Shown here: in pieces, positions 5,411-14,500 of the stretch
Numbering within the stretch: position 1 is the stretch's first letter
How the letters are laid out: every line of letters begins with the position of its first letter
Assembly: GCA_964624465.1 (NCBI GenBank)
Contig: CAZUZD010000034.1
Span: forward strand, 1 to 29,318
Length of the DNA stretch: 29,318 nucleotides
Reading direction: 5' to 3'
DNA from: CAZUZD01 sp964624465
GTDB taxonomy: Bacteria > Planctomycetota > Planctomycetia > Isosphaerales > Isosphaeraceae
Made by a program: the position numbers and the translations under genes
Notes under the pieces: model-generated
Databases searched by the model: none
Told to the model about the DNA's origin: nothing
The model's input: the letters and a program-made list of their open reading frames with translations, nothing else

Positions 5411-6823
5411 CTAGGATTCCGGGCCGTGGCGGCGGTCCGGGGGGTCTTCGAGCTTGCGGTACAACGATGAGAGCCCCAGACCGAGCCGGCGGGCGGCCTC
5501 GCGCTTGTCCCCATCGCAGCGGGCGAGCACGCGGCGGATCTGCTCACGTTCGGCGCGGGCCAGGTGGCTGCGGAGATCGTCGGGCGGGCAGCCGGGCGAC
5601 TCGACCTCGCCCAGCAGCTCGGAGGGGAAGTCGTCGGGGGTGAGGATCGGCCCCTCGGCGAGGATGACCGCTCGCTCGATGGCGTTGTCCAGCTCGCGGA
5701 CGTTCCCCCGCCAGTTCGCGGCGGTGAGCTGCCGGACCGTCTCGTTGTCGATCCCAGTGACCCGCTTGCCGAGCGAGCGGGCGTGCTTGACCAGCAGGTG
5801 GGCGACCAGGCTCGGCACGTCCTCGGGCCGCTCGCGGAGGGCGGGCAAGCGGATGGTGACGACGTTGAGGCGGTAATACAGGTCGGTGCGGAACCGGCCG
5901 GTGGCCGACTCGGTGGCGAGGTCCTTGTTCGTGGCCGCCAGCACCCGCGCCTGCACGCCGAGCGGGCGGTTGGCACCGACGGGCAGAACCTCCTTGTTCT
6001 CGATGGCCCGGAGCAGTTTGGCCTGGGTGGCCGGGGGCAGCTCGCCGATCTCGTCGAGGAAGACCGTGCCGCGGCCCGCCGCGACGAAGAGGCCGGGGTG
6101 ATCGCGGTCGGCGCCGGTGTACGAGCCCCGCACGTGGCCGAAGAGCTGGTTCTCGAGCAGCTCGTGCGGGATGGCGGCGCAGTTGATCGCCAGGAAGGGG
6201 GTCGTCGGGTCGGCGCCGTGGGCGTGGAGCGAGCGGGCGACGAGCTCCTTGCCGGTGCCACTCTCGCCGGTGATCAGCACGTTCGAACGCGTGGGGCCAA
6301 CCTTGCGGATGAGCTTCTTGACGGCGAGCATCGGCGGGCTGTCGCCGACGAGGGTCTCGGAGTCGTGCTCGGCGTGCAGCTGACGGCGCAGGGCCTGGTT
6401 CTCGAGCACGAGCCGGCGGACGGCCATCAGGCGGTCGAGCTTCGCCAGCAGCTCATCGAAGCGCACCGGCTTCATCAGGTAGTCCTGGGCACCCCGGCGG
6501 AACGCGGTGACGGCGTTCTCGACCGTGGCGTAGGCGGTGATCATCACCGCCATGGTCTCGGGCCGGAGCGTCAGCACCCGGTCGAGCAGTTCCAGGCCGT
6601 CGAGGCCAGGGAGCTGCACGTCGCAGAGCATCAGGTCGGGCTCGAACCGCGTCAGCCGCTCGATCGTGCCGGGCGCATCGGTGGCGCATTCGACCTCGAA
6701 GCCCTCGCCCACCAGGAACTCCTGGAGGGTGGCGGCGAGGACCTCCTCGTCGTCGACGACGAGCACGCGGCCACGGCCGGTCGGGGGCGGCACCGGCGGA
6801 CGGATGGTGCGGGCCAGGCTCAT
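5411..6823 (-). CDS. NtrC-family sigma-54-dependent response regulator
   Basis: 470 residues. The receiver domain (about 18-135) shows the acidic pair D24/D25, phosphoacceptor D68 (MLCDVQLPG), T96 and K118. The AAA+ domain (about 157-385) has Walker A GESGTGKE (186-193), Walker B TVFLDEIG (253-260), a sensor I AATN region and NWRGNVRELDN near 370-380. A C-terminal Fis-type helix-turn-helix (about 420-460, REAARRLGLGLSSLYRKL) would bind an enhancer. The sigma-54 contact loop reads GSYTGA (233-238) rather than GAFTGA. The start overlaps the stop of the histidine kinase by four bases, so the two are translationally coupled partners. The protein should activate sigma-54 promoters when phosphorylated. 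Target genes are unknown, but a sigma-54 promoter exists at 26378-26392. Confidence 0.93.
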   Translation of the reverse strand: MSLARTIRPPVPPPTGRGRVLVVDDEEVLAATLQEFLVGEGFEVECATDAPGTIERLTRFEPDLMLCDVQLPGLDGLELLDRVLTLRPETMAVMITAYATVENAVTAFRRGAQDYLMKPVRFDELLAKLDRLMAVRRLVLENQALRRQLHAEHDSETLVGDSPPMLAVKKLIRKVGPTRSNVLITGESGTGKELVARSLHAHGADPTTPFLAINCAAIPHELLENQLFGHVRGSYTGADRDHPGLFVAAGRGTVFLDEIGELPPATQAKLLRAIENKEVLPVGANRPLGVQARVLAATNKDLATESATGRFRTDLYYRLNVVTIRLPALRERPEDVPSLVAHLLVKHARSLGKRVTGIDNETVRQLTAANWRGNVRELDNAIERAVILAEGPILTPDDFPSELLGEVESPGCPPDDLRSHLARAEREQIRRVLARCDGDKREAARRLGLGLSSLYRKLEDPPDRRHGPES

Positions 6824-8178
6824 CGCAGCACCGCCGGCTCGGGCTCGCGCCCGCGCGGGGTCCCGGCCTCGACGCGGGCCAGTGGCAGGTGGATCCGGAA
6901 GGTCGTGCCTCGGGGGACGTCGGAGTCGAAGTCGAGGGTCCCACCCATCTCCTGGATCATCTGTCGGCTCACGAACAGACCGAGCCCCGTGCCCTGGGGC
7001 TTGGTGGTGAAGTAGGGCTGGAAGACCTGGTCGCGGTCGCCACTGGCGATGCCGCGGCCGTCGTCGGTGACGGCGATCTCCAGGGCCGACCCGTCGCCAC
7101 GGACCCGGATCTGGATCTCGCCGTCCCTGGCCGTGGCGTCGATGGCATTGAAGATCAGGTTCAGGAGCACCTGCACCAGGTGGTCGCGCACGGTCAGGAC
7201 GGTCGGGACCTCGGGGTCGATGTCGGTGGTGATCCGGCGGTCCTTGGTGCGGTGGTAGTACTTGACGATCCCGAGGGCCTCGTCGATCGCCTCCGTCACG
7301 CGGAAGCGGGTGCGCTCGCGCGAGGTCGGACGCGAGAAATCGACCAGCTCGCGGATGGTGCGGCTGATCCGGCCGAGCTGGCGCTCGGCGAGTTCGAGCT
7401 TGGCGTCGGTGAACGGGTCGGGGTCGCGGCGCCGGACCATCTGGATCAGGGAGCTGAGCGATGCCAGCGGGTTCCCGACCTCGTGGGCGATGCCGGCGGC
7501 GAGCAGGCCGAAGGCGGCCATCTTCTCCTGGTGGATCACCCGCGCCTGCGAGGCGCGCAGGGCGGCGGTGCGCTCGGCGATCCGGCGCTCCAGCTCGGCG
7601 CCGTGGCGGGCGAGGGCGTCGTTGGCCAGCTCCAGCCGCCGGCCGGTGGCCTTGAGGATGCCGGCCAGCGCCGACGCGGCCCAGGTGGCCCAGGCCAGCA
7701 CCAGAAATGTCAGCGGCAGGGCCGCCAGGCCGTCGCGGAGCCGGGTCGGGGGGAGCAGGGCCGCGAGGGCCATCAGGCTGGTGGCGTGGATCAGGATCGT
7801 GGTCCAGGCGATCACCGGCCGGTAGCGCACGGCGCAGCAGATGGCCGAGAGCAGGTAGTACCAGCGGAACGGGCTGTCCAGGCCGGTGTCGAAGTAGCAG
7901 AGCAGGGCGATGAAGATCGCCTCCATGCAGGAGACGAACAGCGGCCAGCGGGACAGGAACACCTCGCCCTGGCGGTGGAACACGGTGTCGAGCGCCGCGT
8001 AGCCGGCCCCCAGCGCCAGGAACGCCTGGACGGCGGACGGGTTGTGCAATCCGGTACGGCTCCAGACGAGCGCGTAGCCCATCACGATCCCGAACCATCG
8101 GATCCGGACGACGATCGATTCGGTGGCCAGGTGCCAGCCGAGTCGATCCTGGGTGTGCTCGCGATTCATCGCCGACAC
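6820..8178 (-). CDS. membrane-bound sensor histidine kinase (NtrB/ZraS type)
   Basis: 452 residues from GTG 8178, preceded by a GGGGG ribosome site; ATG 8169 is an alternative. The N-terminal third has about five or six membrane segments (between roughly 22 and 175) joined by short loops. It may therefore sense a membrane or intramembrane signal rather than use a large periplasmic domain. A coiled linker (about 178-215) leads to the dimerisation helix with H232 (GIAHEVGNPLASL). The catalytic domain has N344 (N box), G1 box DDGRG (372-376) and G2 box GTGLG (396-400). It should autophosphorylate H232 and pass phosphate to D68 of the overlapping response regulator. The signal is not evident from the sequence. 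Confidence 0.92.
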   Translation of the reverse strand: MSAMNREHTQDRLGWHLATESIVVRIRWFGIVMGYALVWSRTGLHNPSAVQAFLALGAGYAALDTVFHRQGEVFLSRWPLFVSCMEAIFIALLCYFDTGLDSPFRWYYLLSAICCAVRYRPVIAWTTILIHATSLMALAALLPPTRLRDGLAALPLTFLVLAWATWAASALAGILKATGRRLELANDALARHGAELERRIAERTAALRASQARVIHQEKMAAFGLLAAGIAHEVGNPLASLSSLIQMVRRRDPDPFTDAKLELAERQLGRISRTIRELVDFSRPTSRERTRFRVTEAIDEALGIVKYYHRTKDRRITTDIDPEVPTVLTVRDHLVQVLLNLIFNAIDATARDGEIQIRVRGDGSALEIAVTDDGRGIASGDRDQVFQPYFTTKPQGTGLGLFVSRQMIQEMGGTLDFDSDVPRGTTFRIHLPLARVEAGTPRGREPEPAVLR

Positions 8179-8256
8179 GCGTCGACCCCCAGGCGGGGCT
8201 CGGACCGCGGGACGCGGCCGGGGTCATTCCCCGGTCACGCTCCGGGCCGTCGGCTC

Positions 8257-8262
8257 ATTATA
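8257..8262 (-). promoter_or_regulatory. consensus -10 box upstream of the histidine kinase
   Basis: A perfect TATAAT on the minus strand stands about 80 bases before the kinase start in otherwise GC-rich DNA. No matching -35 hexamer is visible at 16-18 bases. It is the best candidate for the kinase/regulator promoter. Confidence 0.45.
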
Positions 8263-8340
8263 GACGGAGTTCCCGGAAACGGCTCGTCCCGAGCGGCGAA
8301 CTCGCCAACGGGCGCGATCGGCGCGAACCGCCGGGCCGGG

Positions 8341-8395
8341 GGGCGGGGCGCGACCCCCCCCCGCCGGCGGGGGGGGGGACCCCCCNNNNNNNNNN
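8341..8395. other. assembly gap (ten N, 8386-8395) with adjoining C/G homopolymer palindrome
   Basis: Ten N mark a join of unknown true length. The 45 bases to the left are almost pure C and G. They contain a palindrome of a C-run, GCCGGC and a G-run, which could fold on itself and stop sequencing or mislead the assembler. Bases 8350-8395 should not be trusted. The region between the kinase start and the next gene (8179-8585) holds only the -10 box, this gap and the coding fragment described next. Confidence 0.9.
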
Positions 8396-8585
8396 GTTCG
8401 GCGGCCTCGTCGGCCCTCGCCCGGTTGTGCCCGCCCTGGCCGTAGTAGCGGATCAGGAAGGCTGCGCAACGGAGTGCGCCCTCTTCCGCCTCGGGCGACA
8501 GGGTGTATTCGATCAGGGCGTGGTGTTCGCCCCCGGCCGGCGGTCGGGTCTGGCGACGACGGAACGGGCCGGAGTCCGGCTCGGA
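8396..8585 (-). pseudogene. coding-like fragment bordering the assembly gap, no start codon
   Basis: The frame following the stop of the large alpha-2-macroglobulin-like gene stays open for about 63 codons, up to the gap. It reads like real protein, for example EYTLSPEAEEGAL and AAFLIRYYGQGGHNRA, with GC-rich third positions. It has no ATG, GTG or TTG start and is in phase with the upstream gene. It may be a gene starting at a rare CTG, the remnant of another gene, or a continuation of the upstream gene if its TGA were an error. I do not recognise a family. Confidence 0.4.
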
Positions 8586-11500
8586 TCAGGGCTCGGCGCG
8601 GTCGGTGGCCTTATCGACCTGGACGCCCTGGCTAGCCGGGGCATTGTAACGCTGCTGGAGCCGGTCGAGCTGTCGCGACTGGTTGAACATGTTCTGGCTC
8701 TTGAGGTTCTCATCGAGCGCCTGCTGGCCGCCCTGGCCCGGCTGGCCGCCGGACAAGGGCACGCCGAGCGACGTGGGCTCGCCGGCCGGCCGCGGATCGG
8801 TCTGGGGCGTCCCCACGTAGGTCTTGCCCCGGTAGAAGGCGTACTGGTTGGTGCCCTTGCGGGCGACCGCCGTCACCTCGCCGCGCACGCCCTCGGCGAC
8901 GAACACCCCCCGCAGGTCGGTCTCGCCACTCAGGAACGTGCCGTTGGCCGACCCGATCACCTTGACCTGCGTCTTCGGCACCGCGTCGCGGCTGGCCGCG
9001 TCGATCACCCGGACCCGCACCCGGCCGGCCTCGGGCTCCTCCAGGATCTCCAGGTCCAGCGGGCTCAACAGGACGATCCCGGAGGTATACAGGTCGCCGC
9101 CGCGGGCCATCACCAGATACGCGCCGTCCTTGGCCAGCGGCAGAGACAGCTCGCGCACCTTCTGCTGGAAGTCCTGGCCATCCCCCAGGGGAACCGTGCG
9201 TTCCTCCAGCGGACGGATTCCGGCCAGGTCAATGCCGCTGATGGCGTCCAGGTTCCGGCGCGTGAGGTACAGCCGCATCAGGTCGACCGAGTACACCTTG
9301 AGGTCCACCTCGGCGACGTTGCGGTAGGTGAGTGGCACCTCGGTGGCGTCCGGCCGGGGCGTCGCGGGTGCCGCAGGCTTCGGGCCATCGGGCGGCAGGC
9401 CGACGGCCCGGAGCCCGACGCCCGCGGGCGCCGGGCGGGCGGGATCGCTCGGACGGGTGGGCCGGAGCACGGCGACCTCGGGCAGCGACAGCGACTTGCG
9501 GGTCAGCTCGCGGACCGCGGAGGCGGCCTCGGTGAACCGGTCGGCGACCTGCTGGTAGTACGGCACGGCCCGGGCCGGCTGGCGACGGGCGTCGAAGATC
9601 TGCCCCAGGATGTAAAGCGCCTGCCACTTGTTCGGGCTCGGCTGATCCACTCCGTTGGCATCCTTGTACACGGCCGCGGCGATGCGCTCGGCCAGGCCCA
9701 CGGCGGCGTCGTAGCGGCCCAGGTGGAACAGGCCCAGGGCGGCGCTGTACTGGTAGCTGTCGAGGTAGCGGCTCTTCGGATACAGGCCGGCAAACCGCTC
9801 GGAGAGCCGGACGACCTGCTCGAAGTCCTCGCCCTCCAGGTACGCCCCGACCAGGGCCAGGCTCGCCTCGTCGGCGACCGGGTCGCGGGGCGAGAGGCTC
9901 AGGAACATCCCGATCAGGCGGATCTCCTGGGCCAGCAGGTCGGTGCGGGTGACGGTGGCCTGCGCCAGCTCGCGGCGCAGGGCCGGGTCCTCGACGGCGC
10001 GGGTGGCCAGGCTGGCGAAGACCTGCGACAGGCCGAAGAAGTCGCTCTGGATCGGCGCCGAACCGGGGTACTCCCGCCAGAGGTCGAGCAGCAGCGCCAG
10101 CCCTTCGAGCGACTGGCCGCGCTGTCGGAGGACCTCGCCGAGCCGGGCGTCCTCGAGGTAGCTGGCGTCGGCCGTGGCCCGCCAGACCAGGTAGGCCCGC
10201 TCGTGCTCGCCGATGTCGGCGTAGGCCCGGCCGATGACCCGGATGTCGCGGAACGGGATCACCAGCTCGGGGGACTTCTCCTTGAGGATCTCGAAGTACT
10301 TGACGATCTTGCGGGCGTCCTTCGCCTGGATCTGCGCCTGCAGGAGCATCCGGGCCGCGTCCTTGGCGACGTCGTCGCGGAGCGTGTACCCCTCCCACAG
10401 GGCCTCGAGTGCCTTGCCGGCCTCGGCCACCGAGCCCGCGTCGAACAGGCCCTTGCCGCGGGCGTACAGCTCGTCGGGCGTGGGGCGGTAAGGGTCGGTC
10501 GGGCGCTCGCCGGGGGCGAGCACGGTCAGCTTGCCCTCGGGGCCGAGGTGGGTGCGGCCCGGGTCATAAGCGCTGGAGAGCTGCGGGGGCAGGGCCCGGT
10601 AGGCGCCCGGCAGGTAGCCGAACAGGTCGTAGCGGACGGGCCCCGGCCACTGGTCGGGGGCGAAGTAGAACCGGATGGCGCCGTCGAGCACCTCGTACGA
10701 CGCGGCCCCCGACTGGACCGAGCCCTCGACCAGGGTGGCGCCGGCCGGGAGCCGGTCCTCCAGCACGAGGAAGTCGCGCTCCCAGGCGGGCTGGCCGGCC
10801 GGCTGGACGCGGTAGGCGTCGAGCTCGACGCGGGTCCGGCCGCCGAGGGCGACCTGGCTGACCGCGTTCTCGAACCCCTCCGCCTGCACGACGACCGAGA
10901 ACCCGGTCGGGAGCGTGCGGCCGTCGAGCTCGGGGTCGGCGGCGAGGTACACCCGGCGCCTGACGGCGAACGGGCGGCCCTGGGGGTCCTGATCGGGCGC
11001 GAAGTCGCGGGCGAACCCGCTCAGGAGCACCGAGTAGCCGAAGCCGCCGCGGCCTTCGAGGTCGAAGTGCACGCGGTTGCGGCCGGCGGCGCGGATGTGC
11101 TCGACCGGGACCTGGACGACGCCCCCCTCGGTGGCGCCCTCGATGCGCTTGCGGTAGACCTCGTGGTCGTTGACGGTGACGACCAGGTCATAGGCCGCGT
11201 CGGCCTCGCGGGCCCGGCCCTGGAAGGCGGCGATGGCGGCGACGGCCGGGCCCTTCGCCTTGTGCGGGCGCCAGTCGGTGCCCACGCGGTGGGCGAGCAG
11301 CCAGTCGATGGCCGGCTCGAGGATCGGGTCGTCGGGGCTCACCCGGGCGTAGGCCAGGGCGGCCAGGGCCGTCGTCTCGGCGGTGGTGCGGAACCAGGGG
11401 TGGCCGCCGACGCCGTCCCAGTAGCGGCGGGGCCGCACGCCGGGTGCCACGGCCTCGGACTTGGCGCGGGGCCCGAGCACGCCCAGCAGCTCGGCGCCCA

Positions 11501-14500
11501 GGGTGCGGCGGTCGAGGTTGGCGAAGGTCAGGGCCAGGTACGCCAGGGCGCTGTCGGAGAGCTCCTGGCGGCTGCGGTTCAGGCCGTTGGCCTGCTCGAA
11601 CGACGCCCGTCCCACGGTGCTGAGCGCGTGCAGCAGCGCGGCGCGGGTCTCGCGATCGCCGGCCTCGAGCTTGGCGAGCTCCTGGGTCAGGAAGTTCGCG
11701 GCCTTCTCGGAGACCTGCGGGTCGGCCACCAGGCCCAGGCCGGCCGCCTGCCGGAGTGCCCAGAGGGCATGAGCCGAGGTCGGCCGATCGCTCGGGAGCA
11801 CCTGGCCCGTCTGGGCCGGGGTCACCCAGGGCCAGCCGCCGTCGTCGTTCTGGGCCGTGACCAGCTCGGCCACCAGGCTGCGGATCCGCTCCGCGAGCCG
11901 GCCGGCCTCGGGGGCCTCGGCGCCGCCGGCGCCCCGGAGATACTCCAGGGCGGCGGCCGCCGCCAGCAGGTCGCTGGCGCGGTCGCCGATCGTGTTCGAC
12001 GGCGGCGGCAGGATGCAACGGTCGATCTGCCGGGTCAGCGGGTAGGCGTCGCGGCCCAGGGCCAGCTCGACGACCAGCCGCTGCATGCGGGGCGAGAGCA
12101 CGAGCAGCAGCTCGGGGCTCTCGTACGGCCGACCGGCCGGCAGCTCGACGAACACGGTCGTGTCGTCGCGGGCCGTGCCGGCGGCGGTCGCGAACGACTG
12201 CACGCCCCACGGCCGGATCGGCACCGACAGGGTCAAGGTATCGGACCGGTCGCCGACCTTCGCGGCCAGGGTGAGCCGGACGCCGTCGCCGGCGGGCACC
12301 TCGTAGGGGTCGAACTGGACCTTCGCAATCTCGTCGCCCTCCAGCTCGACGGTCCGGAGCAGCATCTGTTCCCGACCGCCGGCATACACCGTGAGCCGGA
12401 CCTCGGCCTGGCCCTTGACGCCCTGGTGATGCAGCTCGGCGGCGAAGCGGGGCTTGTCCCCCTCGGTCAGGATCGCGGGGGCCTTCAGGTCGACGAAGAA
12501 GTCCTGGCGGATCGCCAGGTCGGCCGTGGACTGGCCGACGAGCGTGTCGGCGCCGGTGACGCCGCGGGTGGTGAAGCGGTACTCGGACAGGGCCGTGGGG
12601 GCCCGGAACTTGACCACGGCGCGACCACTGGCATCGGTGACGACCGCCGGGTTCCAGTACGCGGTCTCGACGAACTTCTGGCGCGGGGCCTCCGGCTCCT
12701 CGCCGCCGCGCCCGCCCCGGGCTTTGCGGCGGGCCTGATCCTTGCCGCCCGCAGGACCGTTCACGGCCCAGCCCGTGGAACCGTTGTCGGCCGGGGCGTC
12801 GAACCGGTCTCCGGCGGCAGCGTCCTCGGCCTTGGCGGCCCGGACCCCGTCCAGCATCGCCTCGCTCGCGGCCATCGGGGCCGGAGCCGCGGTTGCGGGA
12901 GCACCGGGTACCCCGGCCGCCTGGCCGTATCCGCCCCCGCCCCCGCCGAAACCGCCGGAGCCGGCCATGCGACCCATTGTCGCCCCGGCCTTGGCACCCT
13001 CGCCCGGCTTCTGGACCTGCTTGGCCATCACCTCCAGGCGGACGCGTTGGTCGGCCTCCTCGGCCAGGAGCCGCTCCTGCTCCTCGACGAGCGCGGCCGA
13101 GACCGGCTGGGTCGGGGGCTCGTAGCGGAACGTGTTCGTCGCCTCGGTGCTGAAGGCCGCCGTGCGGCTCTGGTCGTAGAAGAAGCGGTCGATCGGCGGC
13201 AAGGGATCGGACACCAGCCGGAGCAGGGCGCGGTCGATGAGTGCCAGCGACAGCTCGGCGGCGACTGGCCGGTCGAGCTGGTCGCGGGTACGGACCTCGA
13301 CCTCGACCTCCTCGCCGGGCCCGACGACCGGCTTCGTGGGCCGGATCTCGACCCGCAGGTCGCGATCGACCTTGAGGTTCAACTGGGCCTGATGGAAGGC
13401 CGTGCCCGCCATCCGCGCCGCCGTGAGGGTGAAGTTCGGAAACTGGTCGCCCTGCACCTCCCAGCGGACCGGATTCTCGCCCTCCTGGAGCGGGACGATC
13501 TGATACCTGAGGACCCGGTCGGCCTCCCAGGTCAGCAGGGCGGGGCCGCTGCCGGCGCGATTGACCAGGTTGAGCTGGGCGGTCTCGCCGACGCGGAAGG
13601 TCAGGCGATCGGCCAGGAGCCGGAGCTTCTCGGCGTCCTCGCGGCCCGAGATCGTGACCGCCCGGTCCTCGAGGATCGGGTTGCCGAAGCGGTCGGTGCC
13701 CGCGACCCGCAGCACGTAGCTGCCGCCCTGCTTGTCCTCGATGCGGATGGGCACCGCGGTCCGGCCGGTCTTGGGGTCGGTGCGGACGGTCTCCTGCTTC
13801 ACCTGCCGCTCGGTCAGGCGGCCCGCCTGCTCGACCCGCTTGAGGGTCGTGACGGTGAGCGTCTGGCCGGTCGGCTCGCCGAGCGGGTCGGCGGTGCGGA
13901 CGTCGAGCGGGAACGACTCGGCGTCGAGGTAGACGTCGCGGGCCGTGCCCAGCTCGATCCGGAACGCCCGGACGGCGAGCTGCGCCGCGACCTGGGCGTT
14001 CACGTCATCCTGCGGCAGCCGGGCCGCGAACCCGAGGGGTTGCTCCTCGGCCAGCCCCTCGGTGGCGAACGTGAAGGCGAAGGTGCCCGTGGCGTCGGTG
14101 GTGCCCGAGAGCACCCGGCCGTCGGGGAGCCGGACCTCGACCGGGTGGCCCGCCAGCGGCGTGCCGTACTGGTAGCGGGCCACGGCCTTGCCCTCGACCG
14201 TCTCACCCCGGAAGTAGACGGTCCGGGGCAGGTCGAGCTCCAGGCTGATCTTCTGGAGCTGATAGGCCCGCACCTCGAACCCGCCGGCGAACTCGCTGCG
14301 GCCCGGCTGGTAAAGCCGGACCCGGTAGGCACCCACCGGCGCCGAGGAGTCGAGGGGCACGTCGAGCGCGAAGGTGCCGAACTCCGAGAGCATCACGCCC
14401 CTGGCGAAGAACTGGCGGCCGCGGCTGTCGAAGACCTCGAGCTTGTAGTCCGAACCCTTCTGGAAGCCGTACTTGCCCTCGACGATCTCGCGGACCACGC

